NCBI GenBank assembly: GCA_000697055.1
Contig: JNDT01001930.1
Span: forward strand, 62,001 to 126,000
Direction: 5' to 3'
Source of the DNA: Saksenaea vasiformis B4078
Taxonomy: Eukaryota; Mucoromycota; Mucoromycetes; Mucorales; Saksenaeaceae
DNA length: 64,000 bases
The notes under the pieces were generated by a model that saw only the letters and a list, made by a program, of their open reading frames with translations, was not told the origin of the DNA and made no database searches. Position numbers and translations under genes: made by a program. Positions 23,483 through 33,537 of this stretch are shown here, piece after piece. The number at the start of each line of letters is the position of its first letter. The first letter of the stretch is position 1.

Positions 23483-24190
23483 TTACAGATTTCTTCTCTT
23501 CTTGAACTCATCCAGGATTTGGTGCGAAGAAGATGATCCACATCGTGTCACTCCCTTTTGAAGGAACGTGACTACCTGATCAAGTGTTTTGACACCACCC
23601 GAAGCTTTGACTTCAATGTGGTCTGGCACGTTGGCACGCATAAGCTCAACATCCTCATATGTGGCTCCAGAAGAAGCGAATCCGGTTGATGTCTTGACAA
23701 ATTCTGCTCCTGCTGCCACGGAAATCTTGCATGCTGCCACGATTTCTTCCTTGGTTAAATAGGCATTCTCAAAAATGATCTTAAAGATAAGATTGGGGTT
23801 CTTCTTCTTGCAAGAATCAATGATTAACCGGAGTTCATTTTCACACTCTTGATGCTTTCCAGACTTCAGGTGACCAATGTTAAGCACGACATCGAGCTCG
23901 GCAGCGCCATCCTCAACAGCTTGCAAAGCCTCGGCGACCTTGGCAGAGGTAGGCGAATTGCCATGAGGGAAAGAGATTACTGTGGCAACAAGAACGTCAG
24001 ATCCTTTCAAGATCTCAGCAGCCTGCTTGACATCGCAAGGTTTGCAGCAGACAGACTTGAAGTCGTATTCCCGGGCAAGCTTGCAGGTATCTTCTACGTC
24101 CTGAGTTGTCTGCTCAGGTTTAAGCACTGCATGGTCAAAGACCTTGGCGAGCTGCTTGTAAGTCAAGGTGTCAACGGTGATGGTGGACAT
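23483..24190 (-). CDS. Deoxyribose-phosphate aldolase (DERA, DeoC family)
   Basis: It catalyses reversible cleavage of 2-deoxyribose-5-phosphate to glyceraldehyde-3-phosphate and acetaldehyde, in deoxynucleoside salvage. It is a single exon of 235 residues, close to the family's usual length. The class I aldolase residues are visible: Schiff-base Lys166 in EFVKTSTGF, the second active-site Lys195 in VKASGGV, and Asp100 in ELDVVLNIG. The N-terminus begins at a normal ATG with the conserved LAKVFDHAVLKPE close behind. It is the only larger intron-free gene in the window. No signal peptide is present, so it is cytosolic. Confidence 0.95.
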   Translation of the reverse strand: MSTITVDTLTYKQLAKVFDHAVLKPEQTTQDVEDTCKLAREYDFKSVCCKPCDVKQAAEILKGSDVLVATVISFPHGNSPTSAKVAEALQAVEDGAAELDVVLNIGHLKSGKHQECENELRLIIDSCKKKNPNLIFKIIFENAYLTKEEIVAACKISVAAGAEFVKTSTGFASSGATYEDVELMRANVPDHIEVKASGGVKTLDQVVTFLQKGVTRCGSSSSHQILDEFKKRRNL

Positions 24191-24939
24191 GGCGTGAGAA
24201 TTGAGGAAGATACACGACTTTGTTCTCGCGTTACTTATACGCAGAAAACTGTGACTGGAATTGCGAGGTGGGAAACATCTTCACCCCTGCTGAGTAACGA
24301 TTGTTATTCGGAGTTCACAGTAGTCCCGTGCGTAAAAGAAAGGTGGAGAGGGTTTACATAAGCGGGGAGCGTAACATTGACGCATAGTGTCTTTTCCGGT
24401 TCTATGGGAGAAGCTCATTTCAAACTTATTTCATGCTATTTATATAATGTATCATACTTGTATAGATCAAAAGAATGCGTTTCTTTGTTTCACTAATTGG
24501 CCCATTGTACACCTTTAAGCGTGGTAAAACTGGGAAATCTGGTAACGGGAAATCGCGTGTCGCGCCTAAGCCAATCGCAGTCGACTCCGGCTCGACCTCC
24601 GATATCTCCTTCTGTACCGTTATTGGATAATCGGGAACTAAAAATTAGAGGGAAGCTCCAGCTGCGACACTCCAGTTCCTCAAAATCAGGTTTCCCCCGA
24701 TAAATGTTCCCTTCCATTCTAAAGATTGGTGGGTATGTTATTCAAGTTACTAAAATGCAGCGAATGGTAGAGGCTGGAAGTTGAAAAACTTAAAGGAAGG
24801 AGGGTTGCAAAAAGCAGAGACTCGTCTATGACAGGGGACACAAAACAGTAAGTGTAACTTTAGGGAAATACTGATTTTGAGTGGGCACTTGCATCAAATA
24901 GATATTATGCGAGGCTCAAGTCAAATAGCATTTGCGTTG

Positions 24940-25350
24940 GGAAGCAGGTTGTTTTGCGTTAATCCAAGAAATAGTTCGCGCCTGGATAACCAGAGTCTTT
25001 CATCGAACTGTTTCAGTGATGGTTTTCCAGTATCCTTTTGGATATCATTGAAACAAGAACATCATTTTTTCAGAGGTGCTTCAGTGATGGTTTCTCAGTA
25101 TTAATTCGGAAGGAGTAAAAATGCCTCGAGATGAGAACAGGTTTCGTCCAGAATGATCCGTATTCAAAGGTGCTCATGAATCACTCAATGATTCTCACCG
25201 CGTCAAGATGCGAAACAGACTCCTATCATTGGGTAGCTACGCCCTTTGGTGATAAGTGAATTGACATCAAAATTTCTTCCATTTACTAACAAGGAATTCT
25301 TTATGTTGCTCCAACAAATTATGCGTCCACCGAAGACCAGGTTGATGTCA
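24940..25350 (+). repeat. Dispersed repeat family, copy D
   Basis: Module 2 (24940-25190) matches 2370-2100 on the minus strand: AATAGTTCGCGCCTGGAT, AACCAGAGTCTTTCATC, GGTTTTCCAGTAT, CCTCGAGATGAGAACAGG. Module 1 (25240-25350) matches 1760-1660: GATAAGTGAATTGACATC, CATTTACTAAC, GCGTCCACCGAAGACCAG. Relative to copy A the middle part, about 280 nt, is missing. Confidence 0.55.
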
Positions 25351-25435
25351 GTAGAGTATTATTTTGCTACCGATTTACATACTGATAACTGCATATTTTA
25401 TCCCTTCCTTACCGCAAACCCGAGTGATAGGCAAA

Positions 25436-25592
25436 CCTTTTCTTCTCATACAGAAGGCGTGCCGATGGTAGGATTTCTTGTTATTTCATGTAAATGGTGT
25501 GTCAGAAATAGGGGTTCCGTTATCACATGCAAAAGCTACGTTGAAGATAGGTGCCTTTGTCTCACGCGAAAGGGATGTCTCAGATAACGGGA
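25436..25592 (+). repeat. Degenerate ~38-nt tandem repeat, locus 2
   Basis: Four units are visible, with a partial one before them at about 25407. Each follows the pattern TTTCTTCTCATACAGAA, GGCGTGCC, GATGGTAGGA with variations (for example CTTTGTCTCACGCGAAAGGG, then GATAACGG). The unit is the same as at 11135-11319. Confidence 0.5.
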
Positions 25593-26892
25593 GGGGACGC
25601 GTATTTAAGTGGGAATCCTGAGTTTTCTTTCTCTTTTTGTACTGCTTATTCGCCTTCTTTACCAATTCAACTATACAGACTATCTGATAAAACGAAAATG
25701 CGTAAACTTGAAAGCGATGCAACTGTACGAGTCCAGTGCATCTGAAATTGAATTCAAAAGGTGATCTTTACGACAACGAGCATTCACTTTAACAACCTAC
25801 CTTCATAAAATACGAAAACGATATATCCAGGCATCTCCCAAAGAAACCATCTGGAAAAAGCTTTGTAGGGAAACTCTTTAATTTTATCTTCTCATGGCAC
25901 CATTTAATATTAAATTACGATGGATCTTAACCTCTATGCTCGAGATCTCCTGAACTGAACACGTGGTTATCGCCTATTGGTATCAGCATCAACGACTACA
26001 GTAACTATTCGCGACTGGGGCAAGGCGAATACCTGAGATCATCGCGTGTTTTTGGATACGAATCAAAATGGAACAAAGTGGTAAGGAAATAGTCAGTTCA
26101 TGCGTTGGTCCCTACTATTTTAGTTCTTTCACAGTTTACAGACGAAGGCAAGCAAAACATTCTGCATACAATAACGAGCGGCTGGATGGAATCCCTCTGC
26201 AGCAGATGCACATTCCGGGATATTTAATCTTCTCGACGGCTGTACCCACCATAGATTTGGTGCGTCGCGGCCGTTGTTTTCGGGCTTTGCTTGAACAATG
26301 TGGGACGTATAATATAAAGAATGTGACAGACGGGTCCAGGAATTTCTGGATTATGATCTCCGCCGAAGGTCATCTTTGTTAAGGCCTGTAGCGAAGTTGC
26401 TTACTGGAGCCATCGTATAAGACCAACAGACCCTACTTGTTGTGGCATGTGAGACATATGCTTGCTGAAAATCAGTGGACATCCACGGCGAAAGCAGCGG
26501 AAACTCCTTACCAGGAGGCCATGACAATCAGCAGCAATTGATCTTCGCTGGGATATGCCTAGAACGCGACGGAAAAGCAACGAAAAAGAAGCTGAAATTC
26601 TGTTCAGAGTCGATGAACTTCTTGGTTACACGTTCCCTCGCGCTCGGAAGAAGAGAAGTCATAAACATTGGTCCTGAAACTTCGGTTCCTGCAGGTGCAA
26701 TCAAAACGGAAAATGCGAAAATATATTATCGAGCGTTAACCGCTGGCAATGTTTGAAGATGATGTACCCATATTCAATATCATCACTGCGCCAAGTAAGC
26801 TCCGATTTTGACCGCCTCTCAACTTACTTCCCGTTTCTGCAGACTTTTGCATTGGCAATAGTAGGGTTCCTCTATAAACTTTATATTTATAA

Positions 26893-27276
26893 GGAATTGC
26901 TCCGGACACTCAGCGTCTGCCTCTTAGGGACACTCATGTAACATAATTTAGAGAACTGTTGAATAGATAGCTTAGAATTCTCTAATGAAATCTGATCATA
27001 TACAATATCAACGAGTGCTTGAGTCTCCGTGGATCGACTGTTTAGGCTTAGATAGATGAACGGGATGATATCTACCTATAGGCGCTTGATAAGGGCTTAA
27101 CTCATGGACACTCAGCTCATAGGCACTCATCTTATGGACGGTAGCTTCAGAGATACCCACGATTCGGCTTTTATTTGAGCACAGTCATGCTTGCATCAAC
27201 GTTCGGTAAGATGTTTGCCCAGCCGCGTTACATGAGTGTCCCTAAGCGGAAATTCTGAGTGTCCGTAGTAATTTCC
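26893..27276. mobile_element. MITE-like structure with ~50-nt inverted repeats
   Basis: The left arm (26893-26942) and right arm (27227-27276) are inverted copies: both contain CGGACACTCAG and TTAGGGACACTCATGTAAC when read inward from the same side, and I count roughly 40 of 50 matching positions. The 284 nt between them have no open frame but contain two further copies of the GGACACTCA/GGCACTCAT motif at about 27107-27134. I could not confirm a target-site duplication. It lies directly beyond the 3' flank of the Fanzor gene, so it may be a separate MITE or an end region of a larger element. Confidence 0.45.
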
Positions 27277-27279
27277 CGA

Positions 27280-27661
27280 TTTCCTTCAAATCAACCTTGT
27301 TCAATAAGAGACTCAGCAGGACTGCTTTATTTCGACAAGATAAGCTGTATTTCACAAAGATACTGTTTTTTGCAGCACGTTTTGCGTCGCCTAAAATGCT
27401 CTTTTGCGGTCGCCTAAAACCAAGTTTACGCTATGATGAACCAAATTTAGTCAAATTAAAGCGTTACCGTTGATCTCTGTGTACTTACCTATCCACTTGG
27501 TTTCAGCGATACAAGAGCATTTCAGCGTCGCAAACGTTTCTCTGATGAGTAATCTGTTCTACAACCTGCAAGAGGACTTACCGGTGAATACACCTAAAGG
27601 GAAGCATAAGTAAAGCTGATCTAAGTTAAGGATTACAAGACGTTTCACTAACCGTAATAAT
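27280..27661 (-). ncRNA. Fanzor 3' flank; candidate guide-RNA (omega RNA) region
   Basis: TnpB and Fanzor nucleases generally take their guide RNA from a transcript overlapping or following the 3' end of the nuclease gene, on the same strand. Just past this Fanzor's stop the sequence holds repeats able to fold: GCGTCGCCTAAAATGCTCTT (27384-27403) is followed by a partial direct copy GCGGTCGCCTAAAA (27406-27419), and an imperfect inverted copy AAGAGCATTTCAGCGTCGC lies at 27513-27531. A short perfect hairpin TCCCTAAAAGGGA spans 27667-27679 at the end of the coding region. RNA identity is inference from position and repeats only; no conserved scaffold was compared. Confidence 0.2.
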
Positions 27662-30454
27662 CTAAATCCCTAAAAGGGAAACCGGATTCGTACCGGCGAT
27701 AGTGGTTTGTGAGCGCAAGAACTCGGTAGGTCGACCATAACCCTTCCAGATGTCGTTGGCAATCCAAAACAAGTTCTTGCTAGCATTTACATCCCGTTGC
27801 CAAAGTGTTCTACAGCGTTTACAAGCTAGTACACCATGGTGTGAGATTAAATCCTTGGTCGTGACTTTTTCGAGGCATCTGCCGTGGCAATTGTTACAAA
27901 TCTAGAGAACATTTGAATACTCAACAATAGAATAATTCCTTAAACTTACTTGAGAGCTCAGATATTCGTCTACTGTCACCGCTAGCAGTTCTCCTCTATG
28001 TTCGCGTCGCTTCAAACCTTTCCAACACTTGTTCACCACGTTCTTACGCTTTCCCTTGTATGTCATCTTATTGGCAAACATCGCATCCCCGAAAACGATG
28101 AGAGGCATTTTTGTTGTCTCCTGAAATGCTGTTTGCTTCCAATTTTTTGGGCGACTGCCTGGGCGTAGGGTCGACCTTTCTGTTGACATGGCCTGCGCTG
28201 GAACTCGCCCCCTATGAATTTCTTTAGTTTTCATACATTTACAACTTCCATCATACTTTTCGACCTCCAAGACCAGCTTCTTCCTCCTTTTCTTGCGCCT
28301 TCGCTTGCGCTCCTTACGATTCGCTTTTGTCTTCTTTCTTTTTCGCCGATTATATTTTTTCCCACCGTCGACGAGTATGTTCACCATTTCTTCCATGGCC
28401 CTCTGTCTTCCCTGATAGTTTCTGAATCGGCTTTCTGCCGTCGATGGACCGTAAAAACCAAAAAGCTGCTCCAAGTGCTGGCATACATAACGGATATGGT
28501 CATTGTACCGCTCTTCAAGCTGTGTCTTCCCCGTAGGCATCTCTGTTTCAATGTCTTTGATGTGAACGGTCTTCTTTGCAGCGTCCATCGCTCGTTGACG
28601 CCGAAATGCTCCGGTATAGGTATAATACTCTGCTGTCGAGAAACGACGGATTTCATGAGAGTTCGTTCCCTCGCCGTATGATGCGGTAAAGACCTGGCTG
28701 ACCCCTGGATCAATAGCACACGGAAGGAAATGTTTTTGGATCTCTGTTTGCGTGAAATCGTCGACAGAAAGCTCCGTATGCTGCACCCTGGAAACATTTT
28801 TTGCCCTTGCGAACTGCAAGTCAACCGCGAAACCGTCAGTCAATATTTGATTAGTGAACATGTATCTTTTGGAATTTTGGAGGGATTCGATGCTACGTGA
28901 AAAAAAAATCAGCGACATTTCCTTACATGAGCGTTACCTTTGAAACCCTAATCTGGAGAAATCCAGAACGTCGTAGAACAGTTTCAAATGATCCTCGTGA
29001 GTGGTCCCAGTCTTGCGAGATACAAGGCTGCCGAGAGTTTTGGCATCGATGGTAATAAACCGCCACTGGAACGATTCGCTTGGTGTCAGGCCAAAAAGAC
29101 GTGGTAAATCCTTCGACTGCGTAGACTTGGTCGCTTGCTGATGCATGTTGTCATACAGTTCCAGAATTTGCCGTAAAGCTGGAATGTACTTCCCGGGAGA
29201 AGCAGATATCGCTTCTTTAGTCGCTGGTTTCGGGACTATCTCTTCCAACTCCTGGCATACAGCTTCGACCGCCGTTTTGATATCGACAGGAACATTCTCG
29301 GAAATAGAATGAGGCCAACGAGGTTCACCTCCGGCAATCCGTTCAAAGATATAGTCATTGGAAATTTCTTTTGCTAGCTTACGGCTTCGGTTCTGCTATA
29401 CTGTAAGTAAAAAGACAACACAAATGGAATACGTACAGGTAAAAGAAATTTCAATTGATAGACGGCATAAAAGAATATTCGATTCTCAAATGTCTCGACG
29501 ACATGGTTCGAGTACGCTGTGGCAAGCGTCACACATGCGGCAGAAAGTATGTCGCTGCAGCGTTCCTGCCGCGTCAGCCGGTATAAGCTGTTTGGGTGGT
29601 TGGTACAAAATGTTCTCCAATTTTGTATAATATCGCTCGGCAGCTTGTCATTAGTACTGGTAATCTCCTTCCCAAGAACAAGTTGGCATATGGAATACCA
29701 AAAATTTTGCGTAAAGAGGTACGGTGCGATTTCTTCACGAGCATGCTTGATGATATACCAGTTGACGAACAACTGCGCCCGTATTATCACATTTCTGGAC
29801 AGGTTACATAACCTTGTAACCTTTTCGTGGAGTGTATGTTGGTATGCAAGACGAACGATCTTGTCAAACGGTAATTTCCTGGTAAACTTTTCGTTGTCTT
29901 TTCCCAACTTGTCATAAACAGTCTGTTTAATCGTCAATTTATGCTTCGGGCACTGCGAGGTCCTTGAACTTCGATGCTCGTTTGAGCCGCAGGAAGGGCA
30001 AGACGGTGGAGGCAAACTTTCATTTGCGCTTGCAGACGCTTTCGTATTCCTTCCCCGTTTCTTTGCTTTGGATGATTCGGCTTGTTCTTCGATGGTCAAC
30101 TTCCTTTTCGTACCAACTACAGGTTGGTTATTTAGCAAAAGGAAATCTTTTTAAATATGATCACCAGTTATCCTTCCATAGTTGGCATTCTTTGGGCACA
30201 CCTTGTATCTCTTGTTCGGATGTCCAAGGCCGCTGCAGTCCTTACAGACAACTAAGATCGAGACGTTCAGAAAGATTAAGCTCGCTATCAATGTGAAAGG
30301 TACTCTTACTTTTTGTTCTCTCTTCTTTTTCTGCTTTTAATTTCAAAATTCGCAAATGTTTTTTATATGTGATCAAGGAGTGCACCGACAAGTTAACCAC
30401 GCGAACGATTAACCAGAATGTTACGTAGATAACTTCAGTCAAGGTAAGCTCCAT
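27662..30454 (-). CDS. Fanzor: eukaryotic TnpB-like RNA-guided endonuclease
   Basis: My model has six exons: 30454-30310, 30251-30165, 30116-29437, 29395-28938, 28892-27950 and 27901-27662. It encodes 850 residues, with all phases agreeing. Two zinc-knuckle-like motifs lie near the N-terminus (CKDCSGLGHPNKRYKVC and CPSCGSNEHRSSRTSQCPKH). The C-terminal half is the split RuvC nuclease: RuvC-I Asp518 in CAIDPGVSQVF, a Glu at 766 in VTVDEYLSS, and RuvC-III Asp808 in WQRDVNASKN. Between them a zinc ribbon uses C773-x2-C776 and C798-x2-C801. The canonical RuvC-II Glu site reads VFGD (Gly725), and Glu766 lies 41 residues later, matching the rearranged active site reported for Fanzors. A very basic run at about 635-662 is a likely nuclear-localisation signal. 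The first exon's start (30454) is uncertain; exon 4 could begin 3 nt later. No stop or frameshift interrupts it. Confidence 0.85.
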
Positions 30455-30489
30455 GTTAAAAGAGAAAGGGAATAGAAGACGTCAAAGAG

Positions 30490-30890
30490 AATAGGGTAAA
30501 GGTAGGCTAGGTGAGAAGAAGAGAAAAAAGAGAAGACTGTTTTTCGCTTTTGACAACTTTTGCAATGTGTCGAGACTTCCCACTTGAATCGACTCCGCTA
30601 ACAGGCTTATCTTTTCAACGTTGGAATCTTGATTGGAGGTCATAATGTAGCTTTGGAGAGGATTACTGACCTTTGTAGCTGTCATTGGCCTTGATAGCCA
30701 AGTTGCGATACACTCCAAATCTTGGCCTTCCCTTTACCTCACACTCAGAATTATCTACTTCAATTTTTGGACCTGCTCGTACTGTAGACAGCAGCAATGA
30801 ATACGGTACCACGCCGATCCACATCTGGCAATCTGATGATGAAAGTAGCATGCTTTTCTTGTCGATACCAGACCTTCTTTGCATATGAAG
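30490..30890 (-). pseudogene. Coding-like segment upstream of Fanzor, unknown family
   Basis: Two open minus-strand pieces look coding. The first (about 30884-30677) includes KGRPRFGVYRNLAIKANDSY and ends at AAG|GTCAGT, a possible donor. The second (about 30640-30520) includes SNVEKISLLAESIQVGSLDT. I found no start, stop or family. It lies 5' of the Fanzor on the same strand, so it could be a missed N-terminal part of that gene, a fragment of a host gene split by insertion, or chance. Confidence 0.25.
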
Positions 30891-31862
30891 ATAGATACAG
30901 CTTTGTCAACAGAAACATTATTTTTAATGAAAGTCGGTTCTTGTATCGTTCTTTTCGGTAATGCTAAGACTCGACCAGAATTCCTTGCTTCAGGAAGCTT
31001 TTACAGCTTCTTGAAAGTTATAGGGCATTTATTAATTAATTACATGTCTATGCAAAGCTTCACAAAGCCTTCTCCTTATACCAATCAGGATAGAAGTCAC
31101 GTTTTTATGCAAACTAGTCTACCAGAAAGCGGAAGTGAGCTTCAGTCAGCTTACCAGAAGGCCTAATGTATTTCCTCTGGGTGGTAAGCTCCAGCACGAA
31201 CAAAAAAAGAACACCTCGCACAAGGCATTCCCTCAAACCAGGGAGACGTCTTTCTTCATCCCGGTTGTACATATTGATATAATGTTGTGCGATTCGGGCA
31301 TTTATACCTGTGATGAATGCTGCTTCTTTGCTGTTCGTCCTTCTTCAATCACCAAATAAAACATCTTTTCGATTTGCTGCGGGTGTGTTTTCTATAGGAA
31401 GCATTCGTTCTAGCTTTATGCTCACGCTACACACATAGTCTATCTGGAAAATGGATAAAGCCTTTTAAGCTTTCATCTCTGTTATCATCAGAAAATATTG
31501 GGGCTTCTGTCAATGTACGCATTCGCATAAGGTTGATGTCTACATGACTACCTCCTTCCCGCCATCTTTCAGTTAAAACGAATGGATTTGAACGAGACAG
31601 TTCTGTCTACTCATTTTGTATATCATCCGCAAACATATCAACGTCAAATGACGTGACATCATTTACATTCGATGGAGCGCCATCAGCCTCCATGTGTTCA
31701 CGTAAAGCGTTCGTGTCGACCCTTTTCTTTGCAAATGGCGGAGTTCATGCAACGCAAAAAAAGCTCTGGTTGCTGGCGCAAAATTCATTACCAGCCGACG
31801 CAAAGTCACACGTAAATTTTGCTGGAGCTGCGAGAGAGTCAAGTGAACTCGGTTATTCCAAC
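30891..31862. other. Intergenic, includes LSM7 promoter
   Basis: Open stretches occur (30891-31166 and 31190-31360, plus strand) but carry no motif and no splice chain. The last 200 bases before 31863 are the likely promoter and leader of LSM7. I see nothing else. Confidence 0.4.
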
Positions 31863-32461
31863 ATGTCAGACAGAGTAAAAATCAAGGAAACAACTGATCG
31901 TCGCAGCATACTGAGTTTCATTTGGAACATTAGGGTAGTCGAGGTTATCATAGCGGAGGCCGAGGTGGAGAACGAGGGCGTGGAGGTCGTGGTGGCCGTG
32001 GCGGTCGCGGTGGATACCATCAGTCAGGTCAACATCAGCAAGAACGTCCAAAGAAAGAGTCCATCTTGGATCTGAGTAAATACATGGAGAAAAAGGTTCG
32101 CGTACGATTTAGCGGTGGCCGAGAAGGTAATAATACAAACCAACTCTCTTGCAACGATACTCGTTCCTTACCCTTTCCGGATACTTAACTTACGTAGTGG
32201 TTGGTACACTCATGGGTTACGATCCACTTTTGAATTTGGTGTTGGATAATACGATTGAATACATGAAAGGTAAACAACGAAAGAAGAGAGGAGAGGAGAG
32301 GGAATCATTTTTACTAATGGTTGCATACAGACTTGGAGACGGGTTATGTGACAAACAAAACGAGAGAACTTGGATTAGCGGTACTGCGAGGAACAAGCGT
32401 CATCCTGATATCACCTTTCGATGGAAGTGAGGAAATTGAAAATCCTTTTGTAACCCAATGA
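31863..32461 (+). CDS. LSM7: U6 snRNA-associated Sm-like protein LSm7 with RG-rich N-terminal tail
   Basis: LSm7 is a subunit of the heptameric LSm rings that bind U6 snRNA (LSm2-8, splicing) and deadenylated mRNA (LSm1-7, decay). My model has four exons: 31863-31874, 31934-32126, 32198-32269 and 32331-32461, giving 135 residues. The Sm1 motif is clear (KKVRVRFSGGREVVGTLMGY) and so is Sm2 (LGLAVLRGTSVILIS). The C-terminus ends ENPFVTQ. The N-terminal 45 or so residues are an RG/RGG-rich tail (start MSDRGSRGYHSGGRGGERG), which typical LSm7 proteins of about 100-115 residues lack or have only in short form. The first coding exon is only 12 nt. Confidence 0.9.
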
Positions 32462-33537
32462 GACTATGCACAAAACGCAACGTAAATAAAATCAATGAAG
32501 AAAAAAAGGATTTGGATCACTCTATCCAGACAACGAGAATTATATGGCCCGCGCGATGCTATCTATTTAGCTATATCTTCAGATTTATGGATAGGGTCAT
32601 TATCCATGATTAGATAATAGTTCATGCACGGATACGGGACGCATTTCATCCATTGCTGCTTGTAGAAGATTAGCATGATGTCTTGTTACCGTCCCGTTGC
32701 TCAGACTCCCTCAAGTTTGCTTCATCACTTGTTGTAGGAACACTGACGGATCCTCATCAATGCATGCACCCTAGAATGAAAAATCTTTTGTGGTGCTCAT
32801 CAACTATCACCCATCGGATTAAGCCTGCCCTCTTTCCCGTCTTCCTACAAAAATTGAACATTCGTCAAGGATGGAACACAAATGCCTATTTGTAAATCCC
32901 CCAAAAAATGCGACACCGAATTTTTTTTTTTTTCCGCGTGATGATGTCTACTGCGAGAAAAGCGCGACAGTAATTTTCACCAGGTTGCGATCCTACCTTC
33001 CGTAAATAGCGTATGACGACGTTACTACGTAGGATGATGATGATACTTAATGGTTCGAATATGGATACGTAAAATAAACAAAACCGACAAAAAAGGTAAA
33101 AAGCCATCATAGGTGCTTCCTTAGTATGCTTTATCCATTTATTCTTTTGATGTTTACACCGAAAAGCCGTCGGGTGTGTCCTGTGATAGCGTGACATGTT
33201 GACATCTGTTTTACGCAAGGTAGCATTTTGACGGGGCTACCCTTCTTCGATCTTTTTGCTGACAAAAAAGGCAATCTTATTACACATCCATCCCGATCCG
33301 AAACAAAAAAAAAAAGAAGAAAAAAGAACAATAGAATACTCTTTTTTTTTTAGTTTGTCTGATGATTTGCCGTTGTTTCAATGACATGTGTTCGTATGTC
33401 ATGCTGATTGCAGAGAACGGATTGAGCAACTTTCGAAATCAAACTCAGCTCACCTATAAATATATGCAGTTGCGTTTCCTTCATGTCACGCCTTTTTTCC
33501 TCTTCTGTCAACAACTTTTCTTTTATCTTTTCTTACC
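32462..33537. other. Intergenic between LSM7 and Vip1-like gene
   Basis: This contains the LSM7 3' region and the promoter of the next gene. T-runs lie near 32921-32933 and 33342-33351, and an A-run near 33305-33315. No coding or RNA gene is visible. Confidence 0.45.

Larger units (their letters stand above)
24191..27661. other. Gene-poor region with repeats between DERA and Fanzor
   Basis: About 24191-24450 should contain the aldolase promoter. Then follow a dispersed repeat (24940-25350), a tandem array (25436-25592), an inverted-repeat structure (26893-27276) and the 3' flank of the Fanzor gene (27280-27661). Two open plus-strand stretches (26068-26382 and 26475-26756) have no recognisable motif; I cannot call them genes. 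Confidence 0.45.

Noticed and set aside
26068..26756. Two adjacent open frames upstream of the inverted repeat
   Set aside because: No family recognised, and no donor/acceptor joins them in frame; left as unassigned.
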